Of a stretch of 64,000 nucleotides of DNA, positions 21,336-31,694 are shown in pieces. The notes under the pieces were generated by a model. That model saw nothing but the letters and a program-made list of their open reading frames with translations, was not told where the DNA came from and made no database searches. The stretch lies in NCBI GenBank assembly GCA_009763385.1, contig CM019827.1:90194314-90258313 (forward strand), written 5' to 3'. Origin of the DNA: Coix lacryma-jobi var. lacryma-jobi (Eukaryota; Streptophyta; Magnoliopsida; Poales; Poaceae). The position numbers were made by a program, and so were the translations under genes. The stretch's first letter is position 1. Every line of letters starts with the position of its first letter.

Positions 21336-24300
21336 TGTAACACCCTAGGTGTTAAGCAACCATAAATGCATAACTTGAGATAGCATGAGCATAGCATGCC
21401 ATCATTTCATGTGCATTTGTGTGTATGTTTGTTTAAGTCCTTGCCTAGTTTCTAGTGTAGCTATGATTTGCTTTGTGTTTTTGACCAAGTGCCTTAAACC
21501 AAAGTTGTAGATCTTGGTGAAAGGAGCAACTTTTCTTAAAAGCACTTTTCCAGAAAAAGTCACTTAAATGTCATTTCTTACATTAGAAAAATGGGCTAGG
21601 AGTAAAATTACTTTTCTAAGCAGAATTTGGACTTGAGCCTTAAAAATGAATTGTTCCTTGCAAAATTCTAAGCAACTTTGCTTTTAGGACCTTTTCCTAA
21701 TTCGGCTTAGTTTGGGAGTTGTAGGGCAGAAAAGAAATTAGCAAAAACCTCTTTAGTTTAAACACCATGGGCCCCACCTGTCAGCCCCTCTTTCTCCCTC
21801 CTCCGCGCGCCCGCCGCTTGCTCGCATGTCATACGCCGACGAAACCGCTGCTGCCATCGCGAGACCACCTCGCCGCCACACAAACCGCCGCTCGCCGCGC
21901 CCGTGGTTTCCGCCGAGCTGACAGGAACTCCCTGTCCCCTCTCTGCCCCGTCGCCGCGTGGCCGCCGATTCCTGGCCGCCGCCGCACCCGGTCGGGATGG
22001 CCCGACAGGAAGCGACCAGGTGCATTGCATCCGTGTGATGCATCGGCTTTGCCTCCTCTCCCACTCGCGCTTGCAACCGGTTGCTCACTCACTCGCTCGC
22101 CTCCCACTACTCCATCTTCTCCAGTTCGCAAATGCCGCCGCCGCCCGCCGAACTCTGGCGAGCGATTGCTCACTGCTCGAAGCACCGCCGCCCGATTCCT
22201 TCCGCCAATCTCTCTGCCCTAACCTCCTCTCTCGCCTGCAAGGGATGGTTTCCCCTCTTCTTCTCTCTAGCCGGCGGAACGCCGAGTGCCAACCTCGAGC
22301 TCTCGCTATGGCCGCTGCCGTGACCAAAGCGTGGTCCGGCCATCTCTGGCCAAACCACCTCCAACCGAGCCCCGTTCTCACCTCCAATATCACCATAGTT
22401 GCTTAGGGTTAGATGGAGACCTCTCTCCCGCCATGTTTCTGCCGGAACCAAGACGTGCCACGGCCATGTCCGCCGTGGACTGCCACCGTGCGTGGCACCG
22501 AGCACTGCCGGGGTCGACATGGCTCGATAGTCGCCCTAGTAGGTCGCTTAGGGTTTGCTTGGGCTCGTGCTCGCGTCGCCGAGCCTCGGAATAGCCGGGC
22601 GAAGCCTCACCGACGTCTCGTGGCGCCGCCACTCCGCGATGGCCGCCGTCGAGCTTGCTCCGGTGAGCCCCTAGTCGGGAGACTTGGCCGACCGTGTCCG
22701 CCTCGCGAAGGCAAACTTAGTGGTGTAGTTGGTTGCGCCGGGGACCTCGCCGCCGGCGAGCTGCGCCGGTCAACTCCTGCGGTTGTGCACTGCCTCTGAC
22801 GCGTAGGCCCGTTGACTGGGTGGCGTGGGGTCGCCTGACCTGCGGGACCCGCTGGCAGTGAGTGAAGCACAGAAGGGGAAAGCCTGGGTACGCTAGCGCT
22901 CGGTTTAGCCGGGTGCGTCTAGCGCTTTGCCCTGTGTCTGCTGGTGCATGAAGCCGGGTGTCCGTAGCATTTTAGTTAGGTTTTTCCATAAACCAGTTTT
23001 TGCAGAAATCGAATAAAGGCTTCTAAAATTCATACAAATTTTAAGTCCAAATGATGTGAAACAAATTTTGTTGTGCTAGAAATGTTTAGAGCTACCTGTT
23101 AAAAATATCAAATGCATATTTTGTGATACTTTTGTATGTAGTTTAAATTAATTTTGGATTTGGCTGTTAACTTAGAAAATCCATAACTAATTCTGTGTAG
23201 CTCAGAAAAGTGTGATTCCAATTTTGTTACATTTTTATGAATGAGTAGTTTCTAGGAAAAATATAATATGAAGATGTTCTGTGAAAATTTTTAGCAGTAA
23301 CATTTAAAATGATTAAATGTTGTTTTCTTGTATGATTTTTAGTAATTAAAATATAAATGATATCAACCTGATAATTTTTGTAGACTGCTCTTGTACTAAG
23401 AAGTTCAGAAAAAAATATGAAATTTGTTGTTTGACACTTTTTGATAGGATGTGTAGTTCAAAGTACCTTTTCACCATGTTGTTTGTCTTTTTCATAGAGA
23501 ACAGTGTTTAAGTCCAAATGACTTGAAATTTGGACAGTGGGCTGGATTACATGTTGTTAGCCTAAAGTAATTTTTGTAGATTTTTCTGAAACTGTTTGTG
23601 ATGGGTTGATGTTATAAGCATGTTTAAATAGGTTTTTTGGGAACTTAAGTGGATGATAAATAAAAATAAATAAGTAGATAATGATGTAGCGATTAAGTGT
23701 CTTAATTGACAATTGACTAAGTAGGAATGTTAAATGGGTTATTAGGTGATAAGGTCTTTCAAGTCATTGGATGATGTTGACTACCTTGTTGAAGAAAATG
23801 AAGTAGATGGCATGTGCTTATCACCTGATTTGTCATTAAGCTTGTTGCATCACCTAAACATTTCATGTGCATTCATCCTATTTATACGCGTTCATGCATC
23901 ATACAAGATCGGCAGAAGAGACCCAAAAGCCTCCGCAGCAGGAAGAGCTGAGCCAGGAGGAGACCTTGCCCGAGGAGACCGAAGGGGCTGACGCCGAAGA
24001 CCTGCCCGAGTGCCAAGACCATCGCCCGTCTGACTTCAAAAGAGGCAAGCCCCGGAGCATTCAACTCCTACGGTTTGCAAATGGATTATAAATTCAATAG
24101 ATATAATGATTGTTGCATTAGGTTTATGGGAATTGATTGCTACCGTTGATGCATTACTACTATACCTTGTCCACTACAAATATTATCTTGATATCCCTGT
24201 TTAGGTTTAGGCTCGTTATATGCTTAGCCTTGCTTAGACCGGTAAAAGTCGGGTGATTTCCTGTCCCCCGCATATAGGTGGATACTGCTCATGAGTAACC

Positions 24301-24599
24301 TAGTGCTATCGTGGAATAACCATATGTTAATGAATTGGAGACCGGATGGGATGTAAGAGCAGCAGGGCATGGGTTCTGTGTGCTAGTAGTCTCCCGTCTG
24401 TGTCGCATGACCCATTTCAGGAAATGTCCCTTTAGTCAAATTGAACGCGTCAAACACTTAACGGAGTAGGTCGGAGTACCTCCCGTGAAGCCGAGTAAGG
24501 TTATTCGAGCCGGTGACGGAGATGTTGACGCCTAACACCCAGGGCCTCAGCGGTACCGTGGGCAACTATTCTGAACAACCTGGCATGGTCCGAGGGCAG
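21336..24599 (+). repeat. Tek-1 3' LTR, left part (3264 bp)
   Basis: Starts TGTAACACCCTAGG, matching the start of the solo LTR at 51768. A GC-rich, CpG-rich kilobase at about 21770-22870 is followed by an AT-rich part that aligns readily with 53580-54360 of the solo LTR. It is interrupted at 24599 by Ath-D; bases 24595-24599 (GGCAG) are the target copy. Overlapping ORFs in the GC-rich part are composition artefacts. Confidence 0.9.
23894..24091 (+). CDS. Small conserved ORF inside the Tek-1 LTR, 65 codons
   Basis: The ATG at 23894 (MHHTRSAEE) opens a short acidic, Glu/Gln/Pro-rich peptide with the core DLPECQDHRPSDFKRGKPRS. The solo LTR at 54535-54735 has a matching ORF, with the same MHHT start and the core HLPECRDHRPSDFERGKPRS, ending within a few codons of the same place. 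Frame, start and core survive while the acidic middle differs. No domain is recognised. It could be an exon of a spliced LTR transcript, a leader peptide, or chance retention of frame. Confidence concerns coding potential only. Confidence 0.45.
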   Translation: MHHTRSAEETQKPPQQEELSQEETLPEETEGADAEDLPECQDHRPSDFKRGKPRSIQLLRFANGL

Positions 24600-26148
24600 T
24601 GTTGACACTTCTTAATGCAACCACTAGAGCTAGACTATGGAGCCTAATCCCCGGCAACGGCACCAGAGATGCTTGTTGACACCAGAAGTGGCAAACGGAT
24701 ATACCGCAAGCGCACGGTAGTCAATGGTAGCTTTTCACCGGGAGTATTCCAGGTATCATATTTCCATAGGGAACGTGAAGTGGATTAACTAGAAGTAGGG
24801 TCGTCAAAGGATGATCAAAGGGTATATGATAATTGGGATAGAGAGGTCTTTCTAATATCAATATCTGGTACTGGTTTTCTAAGAGTACTGAGGTTTACCA
24901 CCTCGATCCTTACTGGGGGCGAAGGATGAAACAGAAGTTGATTAAAAGGTTTTCCACCTAACAACTACTGAGGCGGCAATGCTGCTACCCAACTATTATT
25001 TTCAACTTGCCTACAACACTTGAGAGGAACTCCAAGCACTGGCTGTGTCTGTCACTCTACCACCAGGAGTCTACACAAGTGCGACAAGAAGTCCACACTA
25101 GCAAGATATAGCCTAGACACCACGTCTACACTAATCTTGCTACTCTAAAGCTAAGCTTATTAGGCCTAGAGCACTTCAACAAAGTAAAGCAATGTGCCAA
25201 GTAAAAGAACTGTAAACTTAAATTGCCAGACCAGAATATTAAATACTAGAAGGACTCAGATTTAACACTTACAAGAAGAATCGCATCCGCTGAGGCGCAC
25301 CTTGGAGAAGATTCCCGACAGGCCGGGACTCCTCTGTGGAACTCCTCACTCCCTTCCCTCTCTTCTAACACTAAAGCTACTAAGTAGGCTTTCTCTCCTT
25401 GGATGCATACAAATGAAGAGCTCTAGGGGGTATTTATAGCTTGGAGGTGGAGTAGCGGCTACTCCGGTGCCACGTCAGCGATCCGCGTGCTCTCCTTCCT
25501 TGGCCACTGGATCAAACCGCCATAGTAACCACCATGGATGGATGGCCTTGATTTCTTCACGTGTGAAACATGTGCAAACAACCGACATTGGATGGGGTTC
25601 ACCCTGGGGTCGGCCGACCCCAGCCAATGACAGGTGGGCCCACCACTTTGCTTCTAGAAGGTGCTGATGTCACTAGGCTGAACAGTGTAGCCAGGGCCCA
25701 CCAAAGGGGGGTCGGCCGACCCCCCTATGACAGGGTTGGCCCACCTTCTTCTCTCCCTTGGTGACCCTACATGTCATGGAGCAAGTCTTGTGGTGATGGT
25801 TGCATTTGGTTTCGGTGTGGACCCATGAATCCATGTGCTTCTCATCTGGCACCATTGAGTAAAAGCACATGTTTGATCCAAGGGTTGATATTGGCCTGAG
25901 CATGCTTCTCTTGGATCGTGCCATGTCACCTTGGCCGAGGTGGCCACCAAGGTGGGGTCGGCCGACCCCTTGGTGGGCCCACCTGGCCTCATTTTGTTCA
26001 TTTTGGCATCTCCTACAAGTTCACAAGCTAAGAGTACAAGTGGAACTTATTAGTGATAAATATGCTCATTATATGCTATACTTCCTTGATACCGAGGCCT
26101 GTTGACTGTATTTTGATAAGGTAAAACATGCTATAACTTCCGTCAACA
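24600..26148 (-). repeat. Ath-D 3' LTR, 1549 bp
   Basis: + strand TGTTGACACTTC to CCGTCAACA. Three copies of the palindrome GGGGTCGGCCGACCCC lie at 25606, 25708 and 25954. A second tRNA-Asp-like motif (24648-24667) and a second TGTTGACACC (24674) lie 74 bases inside the terminus. Confidence 0.92.
24648..24667 (-). other. Internal PBS-like motif within the Ath-D LTR
   Basis: + strand TCCCCGGCAACGGCACCAGA matches the remembered tRNA-Asp 3' end at 17 of 18 positions, but lies inside the LTR. The same motif occurs at 33846-33865 in the other LTR and at 11910-11929 in Ath-E. Confidence 0.75.
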
Positions 26149-26165
26149 AGATCCCCCACACTTGA
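26149..26165 (-). other. Ath-D polypurine tract
   Basis: The + strand AGATCCCCCACACTTGA just right of the LTR is a minus-strand GTGTGGGGGATCT tract that primes plus-strand synthesis. Confidence 0.85.
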
Positions 26166-27890
26166 ATCTTTGCTCATCTTCGAGTAAAGGTTAGAGAAAG
26201 TGAACAAGTGATTATTACATACTTAAAATGATAACGATCATAAAGCATCATTCCTAACATAGTTTATACAAATGGGTTATGTGGTACTATCTATCATATA
26301 TCCTTTAGATGTTGAGAAAAGGAACAAATCTCAAAGCAAAGTCATCTCCCTGAATTCTTGTTCTTGGTACTTAGAGTTTTTAGGACAGTTTGAAAGGAAA
26401 ACACATAGTTCATGCTTACTCCTCATATAGTACTCTCAAGACACTCTTATAGGTGTTTGGTTCCTCACCAAGGCATAGCATGTGATTGCCTTATTTTTGT
26501 TCTATCCTAATCTATTAGGCTTATGTGGAGTTTGGTAGGGATAAACAAAGTAGCATACTTGTTTTGCATATATTGTAAAGTCAAAACAAGGATCCAAGGG
26601 GAAGAATGTCATAATCCTAGATCAAGATGTGCATGTGTGTGGAAAGTATGTGGACTAGAATGCTCCTTTAATATAATCTCTCACTACTTTATTTTACCTT
26701 GAGACATGGCTAGCATTTTTCAACAATGGACCATCATGTGTCCATATTTTTTTAGTGGACCTTCATGTGTCCACAATTTTTTTTTGCTTAGCCTTAATGT
26801 CTCTTTTTTTTTACTAACTAGAGTTAGAGAGAGAGATATTGTAGAACTTTAATGTACAGAGCATCTATAGAGTGGAAATGAATGGCATGTGCAGGCATAC
26901 TTCCAGTGTAGAAGTGGCATATGTAGATGGTGTGTACGTGATCTTGATCTTGGGATTATGACAAAATTCTCGACTAGGGTCAACAAGGTTTGACCAAACT
27001 CAAGAGAAAAACAAGTAGCATGTGTGTCAAAGGTTTTGATCATATATGCATATGTATGGTTTGGTAGGTATTTCTCACTATAGAGGAGTAAATGATACTA
27101 TGGTTTTGAGATATTTTCAAAAACAAATATCTAAGCACCTTAAACAAAAACAGGTTTGAGTCTTAAGCCAAGATTTATCTCACTTTTAACAACAACTTAG
27201 TCAATACGGTTTCCTAATTTATTTTACCCATGAGTATAAACATATGTAAGAACATGGTTTTATGTCATTAACATTCTTAGCAAATCATAACTCAAGTCAC
27301 TTTGTAGCTTTTTATTTTATTTTATTCAGAATATGGAATGATTGTAAAACTGCTTGAACCGAGAGGAGAAAGGGGAAACGAACCAGACAGCAGTGTTGAG
27401 CTTACTGTGCAGAGGTGAGCTGGTGGGCCCAGGTCACCATGGTGGGGTCGGCCGACCCCACCAAATGGTGATTGTCATTGCCATTTGCTTTTTCCTCCAT
27501 TCAGTTTTACATCTGCAAAAACACTTTTCAAAAATTCAAGAGAACGGGGGTCGCCCGACCCCTTGCTTACCTCTGTTTTGTGCACTACAGCGTGTCAGCC
27601 TGTGCTCAGCAGTTCAGTGTGGTTCAGTGATGAAATCTGGGGGTCGTCCGACCCCCCCACACTTGAATTATTCCATAAATAAACTCTGAACATGACGCAA
27701 AGGTAAAATGCAAAGTGCTCTACTGGTGGCAAACACACCAGTAGAGATGAGATATATTTTATTTATTCTCTAAGAAGGGAAATACATTGGAAATTTAAAA
27801 GGGAAATTCAAAAGAAATAAATCTAAGATGAAACTTGGAAATTCAAAATAAATCTAACATGGAACTTTATTCTAACCTAAGCTAAACTAT
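26166..27890 (-). other. Ath-D 3' non-coding region
   Basis: 1.7 kb, mostly AT-rich. No supported gene. GGGGTCGGCCGACCCC or one-base variants occur at 27444-27459, 27546-27562 and about 27640-27656, embedded in otherwise unrelated sequence. Confidence 0.7.
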
Positions 27891-28685
27891 TTATGGGGAC
27901 GGGGGGTCTAGGAGGTCATCCCGCCCCATAGCCCTAGCGAAGCGTTTGAGCTTCACAGAGGTGCTAATCTTAAGATGGCGAAAGTCATCTTCTAAGTCTT
28001 TATTCGCCATCTTCAACTCTGACACTGTCTCCTCCAACACCCTGTTCTTTGCTTGCAGGGTGGAGGTGACGTGCATCAGCCTCTCCAGATCTATTTTCTC
28101 GTCTTCCTCCTCGAACTGTCCCAGCGGCCCCCTGATCGACGGAGGGTCCATCCTCCGCCGAATAGAAGCCTGGGACTCCAGGGACTCCCGCAGCTCACCG
28201 TTCTCTTCCGTGTTGAGGGAAGGGACGACCACCTTCCCTCGGCCATGCCCACCGGCCATGATCCGATGGGTCTTCCAGAACGTGGGCGTCGACGGGGATT
28301 ATGACGAAGTGTACTCCGTACTCCCCGTTGTCGTGGTGATCGCTCGTGGGTTCTCGTCCAGTAGGGCCTTCCCCTTCAGTGCGAGGTTGCCCGTGGTCGG
28401 CCTAGTCGGCGTGATGGAGCGGCCAGGGGATTTCCTGATCCCCCTTCTCGGAGTCAGCGAGCGGGACGATGCCGCCGCGCGAGGCGATGGACGGGGGGTG
28501 GTCGGCCGACCCCTGGTGGGATCGGGGGACCCCGCCACCGGCCCGGCCAACCCACCTGGTGGAGGTACCATGGCTAGCGGCACCGCATCGATCACGTTGA
28601 TCGCGAGGGCCTGCTCTAGATCTTCGGTTAGGGCCCGTCGTGGCGTCGGTGTTGCAGGGCGCGTAGGCTTGCTAGTGGGTGCCAT
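27891..28685 (-). pseudogene. Ath-D accessory ORF between pol and 3' LTR, one stop
   Basis: One minus-strand frame of 265 codons, broken only by TAA at 28299-28301. The N-terminal part (MAPTSKPTRPATPTPRRALT) is Pro/Thr/Arg-rich and looks disordered. The C-terminal part (from an internal MAGGHGRGK at 28259) contains a likely coiled coil with heptads (LERLMHVTSTLQAKNRVLEE, then VSELKMANKDLEDDFRHLK). The site is where Athila-type elements carry env-like or extra ORFs, but I see no signal peptide or membrane segment. The opposite strand is also open for 260 codons (27946-28728); the minus frame is preferred for its coiled coil and its agreement with the element's sense strand. The palindrome at 28498-28514 lies within the frame. 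Confidence 0.5.
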
Positions 28686-29250
28686 GGCTAGTGTTTTAGG
28701 TCGCGGTGGAGAGTGCAGGGAAGGCTAGGAGGCTCTGGCTTTGCGTGGAATTGCGAGTAGGAGGAAGAAGGAGAGGGGTCCAAGGCTTAAATAGTGACTG
28801 CAGGCGACTACGACGCAGATTCTTCACGGGATCGTCGCGGAAAGCTCGCAACTTCAGAGAGGTCATTGCGCCGTCGTCCCAATCCCGTAAGGTAGGGATC
28901 GGCCGACCCCATCGGTTTTGGGTTTGGGGTTTATCTCCCGGGGTTGTTATCCCCTCGTCGCGGTGAACTCATCTACGAGTCGAACCTCCCTAAGGCGGGG
29001 TCGCCCGACCCCCTTGATGGGTGTCCGGCGCGGTCACGTACTCGGCTCGAGCCCATCTACGCGACTGTGCAACTCTTGTTGCAGGTGGGCCCCATATAGG
29101 GATCGCCCAACCCCCTAACTGGGGTCTGCGGGCCCCACCTCAAAGCCTAAGGTAAGATTAGCCTATAACTTCTTGAACCATGACATGAAATCGAGGACAA
29201 GTAGCTTTTAGGATTTGGTTCAAGCAATGAATAGAAGAGACTTGTAGGTT
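28686..29250 (-). other. Ath-D pol-to-accessory-ORF spacer
   Basis: GC-rich 565 bases without a supported gene. Further GGTCGGCCGACC-like palindromes lie at about 28895-28910 and 28997-29013, with a decayed one near 29100. Confidence 0.6.
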
Positions 29251-30965
29251 TTAGGTTGTGTATAATTTGAACTCTACCATGTCTACTTCATTTTTTACGG
29301 GATCATGTTCATGAAAAACTTTAAGACGATGGCCATTTACCTTAAAGATGTTGCCGTCGGTGTTCTGAAGCGTGACAGCTCCATGCGTTGCGGCGTCGAT
29401 CACAAGGAATGGTCCTTCCCATTTGCTCTTTAGTTTTCCATGGCCAAAGAGCTTGACCCTTGAGTTGAACATAAGAACCTTGTCTCCCAGATGGAACTAC
29501 TTCTGCTTGATCCTCTTGTCATGCCATTTCTTGGTTCTCTCTTTATAGATCCTAGCGTTGTGATAGGCTTTCTCTCACCATTCTTCTAGTTCAGAGATTT
29601 GCATTTTCCTATTTCTTCCAGCTGCGGGCAAATCCATACTCCATCTCTTTATTGCCCAGTGTGCTCTATGCTCCAATTCCACGGGCAGATGGCATGTCTT
29701 GCCGTATACAAGTTGGTATGGGGTCATACCAATTGGAGTTTTGTATGCGGTCCTGTATGCCCACAGTGCATCTGATAGCATGCTTCTCCATGCTGTCCCC
29801 ATTTCATTGACAGTCTTTTGCAGAATATTCTTGATTTGCTTGTTTGATGTTTCTGCTTGTCCGCTTGTTTGTGGATGATAAGGTGTTCCAATATTGTGCC
29901 TTATCCCTCTTTCTGTTAAGTAGCGTCGGAACTTTCTGTCAATGAAGTGGCTTCCTCCATCGCTGATTACTAACCTTGGGGTGCCAAACCGTGGGAATAT
30001 TATTTCCTTGAACATCTTCGTTGCGTGCACTGAATCCGCTGACTTGCACGGCATGGCTTCAACCCATTTGGATACGTAGTCTACTGCCACCAGAATATAC
30101 TCACAACCTTGAGACGGGGGGAAAGGACCCATGTAGTCAATTCCCCAGGCGTCGAATAGCTCTACTTGTAGGTTGATTGTGAGTGGCATTGCATCACGGG
30201 CATTGATGTTCCCATGTTTCTGACACCTTGCACACTTCTTCACGAAGTCCTTGGTGTCTTCATACATGGTAGGCCAATAGAATCCACTTTGCCAAATCTT
30301 GGCATGGGTTCGGAATGTTCCATAATGGCCTCCATACTCTGCTCCATGACACTTCTCCATGATCTTGACTGCTTCGTTCATGGGCACACACCATCTTAGT
30401 ATGCCGTCTTGGCATACTCTATAGAGATACGGGTCATCCCATAGATGCACCAAGCTCTCCTTGATAAGCTTCTTTTTGTCTACTCCAGGTGGTACGTAGC
30501 CTGAGACTATGTAGTTGACGATGTTTGCATACCACGGGTAGGTGTCTGAAACTTTGAGGAGTGTGTCGTCTCGAAGATAGTCGTTGATGGACAGGTCCTG
30601 TTTATCCTCAGTTTGCATTCTAGACAAGTGGTCGGCTACAGAGTTCTCTACTCCCTTTTTATTTTTAATTTCTAGATCAAATTCTTGGAGGAGTAGGATC
30701 CATCTTATTAGCCGAGGTTTAGCATCTTTCTTAGTAAGTAGGTATTTCAGAGCTACATGATCGGTATAGAAGATCACCTTGGCTCCTACCAAGTAAGATC
30801 TAAACTTGTCTATAGCAAACACCACAGCTAAAAGTTCTTTTTCTGTTGTTGCATAGTTTAGCTGTGGTCCGGTTAGCGTTTTACTAGCATAGGAAATGGC
30901 ATAGTGTTTCTTATCCTGGGTCTGTCCTAGGACGGCTCCTACAGCATAGTCACTGGCATCGCACA
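29251..30965 (-). pseudogene. pol: Ath-D RNase H (most) and integrase
   Basis: The frame that enters from 31053 carries RNase H (MCDASDYAVGAVLG; TEKELLAVVFAIDKFRSYL; FYTDHVALKYLL), the linker ending VADHLSRM, and the integrase zinc finger (CHGAEYGGHYGTFRTH, then CARCQKHG near 30230). The DDE core follows, with Asp in GIDYMGPF, Asp in ISDGGSHF and Glu in GQAETSNKQ. GKTCHLPVELEHRAHWAIK is an Athila signature. Breaks: TGA at 29575-29577 after ISELEEW, and a TAG before FHLGDKVLMFNSRV near 29496. The C-terminal part resumes at 29472-29251 and ends ...FKLYTT. The integrase core itself is open. Confidence 0.9.
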
Positions 30966-31694
30966 TTATCTCAAAAGGTAGCGACCAGTCACGGGTTGAA
31001 TGACTGGTGCAGAGATAAGTGCTTTCTTGAGATGGTAAAAAGAGTCTAAGCACCTGTCGTCAAAGTCAAAGGGTGCGTCTTTAGCTAGCAGGTTTGTCAA
31101 AGGTCTAGCAATTTGAGAAAAATCTTTTATAAACCCTCTATAAAAACCGGCATGGCCAAGGAAACTGCGAACGCCTTTAACATTCGTGGGAGGTGGGAGC
31201 TGTTCTATAACTTCTATTTTAGCTCTATCTACCTCTATTCCACGTTCAGATACTCTATGTCCTAGCACTATCCCTTCTCGAACCATGAAGTGGCATTTCT
31301 CCCAGATCAAGATCAAGTTCTTTTCTTGACAACGTTGTAAGACACGGTCCAGATTCTCTAAGCAGTGATCAAAGGTTGTTCCATAGACTGAAAAGTTGTC
31401 CATGAAAACTTCCATGATTTCTTCTATCATATCCGAGAAGATGGACATCATGCACCTCTGAAATGAAGCAGGGGCATTGCACAGGCCGAATGACATGCGC
31501 CTGTATGCATATGTCCCATAGGGGCATGTGAACGTGGTCTTACTTTGGTCGTCGGGATGGATTGGAATTTGATGGTACCCCGAGTACCCATCAAGGAAAC
31601 AAAAGAAGGAATGTTTGGCTACCCGTTCCAACATCTCATCGATGAATGGCAACGGAAAGTGGTCTTTCTTTGTGGCCTTGTTAAGTTTTCGTTA
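30966..31694 (-). pseudogene. pol: Ath-D reverse transcriptase, catalytic FMDN
   Basis: After a TAA at 31692-31694 (following TGWRMCID) the frame continues with LPFIDEMLERVAKHSFFCFL, DGYSGYHQIPIHPDD, CPYGTYAYRRMSFGLCNAPA and VFMDNFSVYG. The second aspartate of the polymerase (Y/F)xDD box is Asn (codon at 31395-31397), a G-to-A change that should abolish metal binding. The remaining thumb motifs (LGHRVSERGIEVD; FYRGFIKDFSQIARPL) are present. The frame shifts near 31000, just after SAPVIQP, into the RNase H frame. Confidence 0.9.

Noticed and set aside
21767..22870. Many overlapping ORFs of 80-167 codons
   Set aside because: All six frames are open because of GC content in the Tekay LTR; the other LTR does not conserve any of them. 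The same applies to 52429-53549 and 62623-63731.
27946..28728. 260-codon plus-strand ORF
   Set aside because: Lies opposite the Ath-D accessory ORF, against the element's sense strand; Ser/Arg-rich with no domain. The minus frame has heptads and fits the element layout better.
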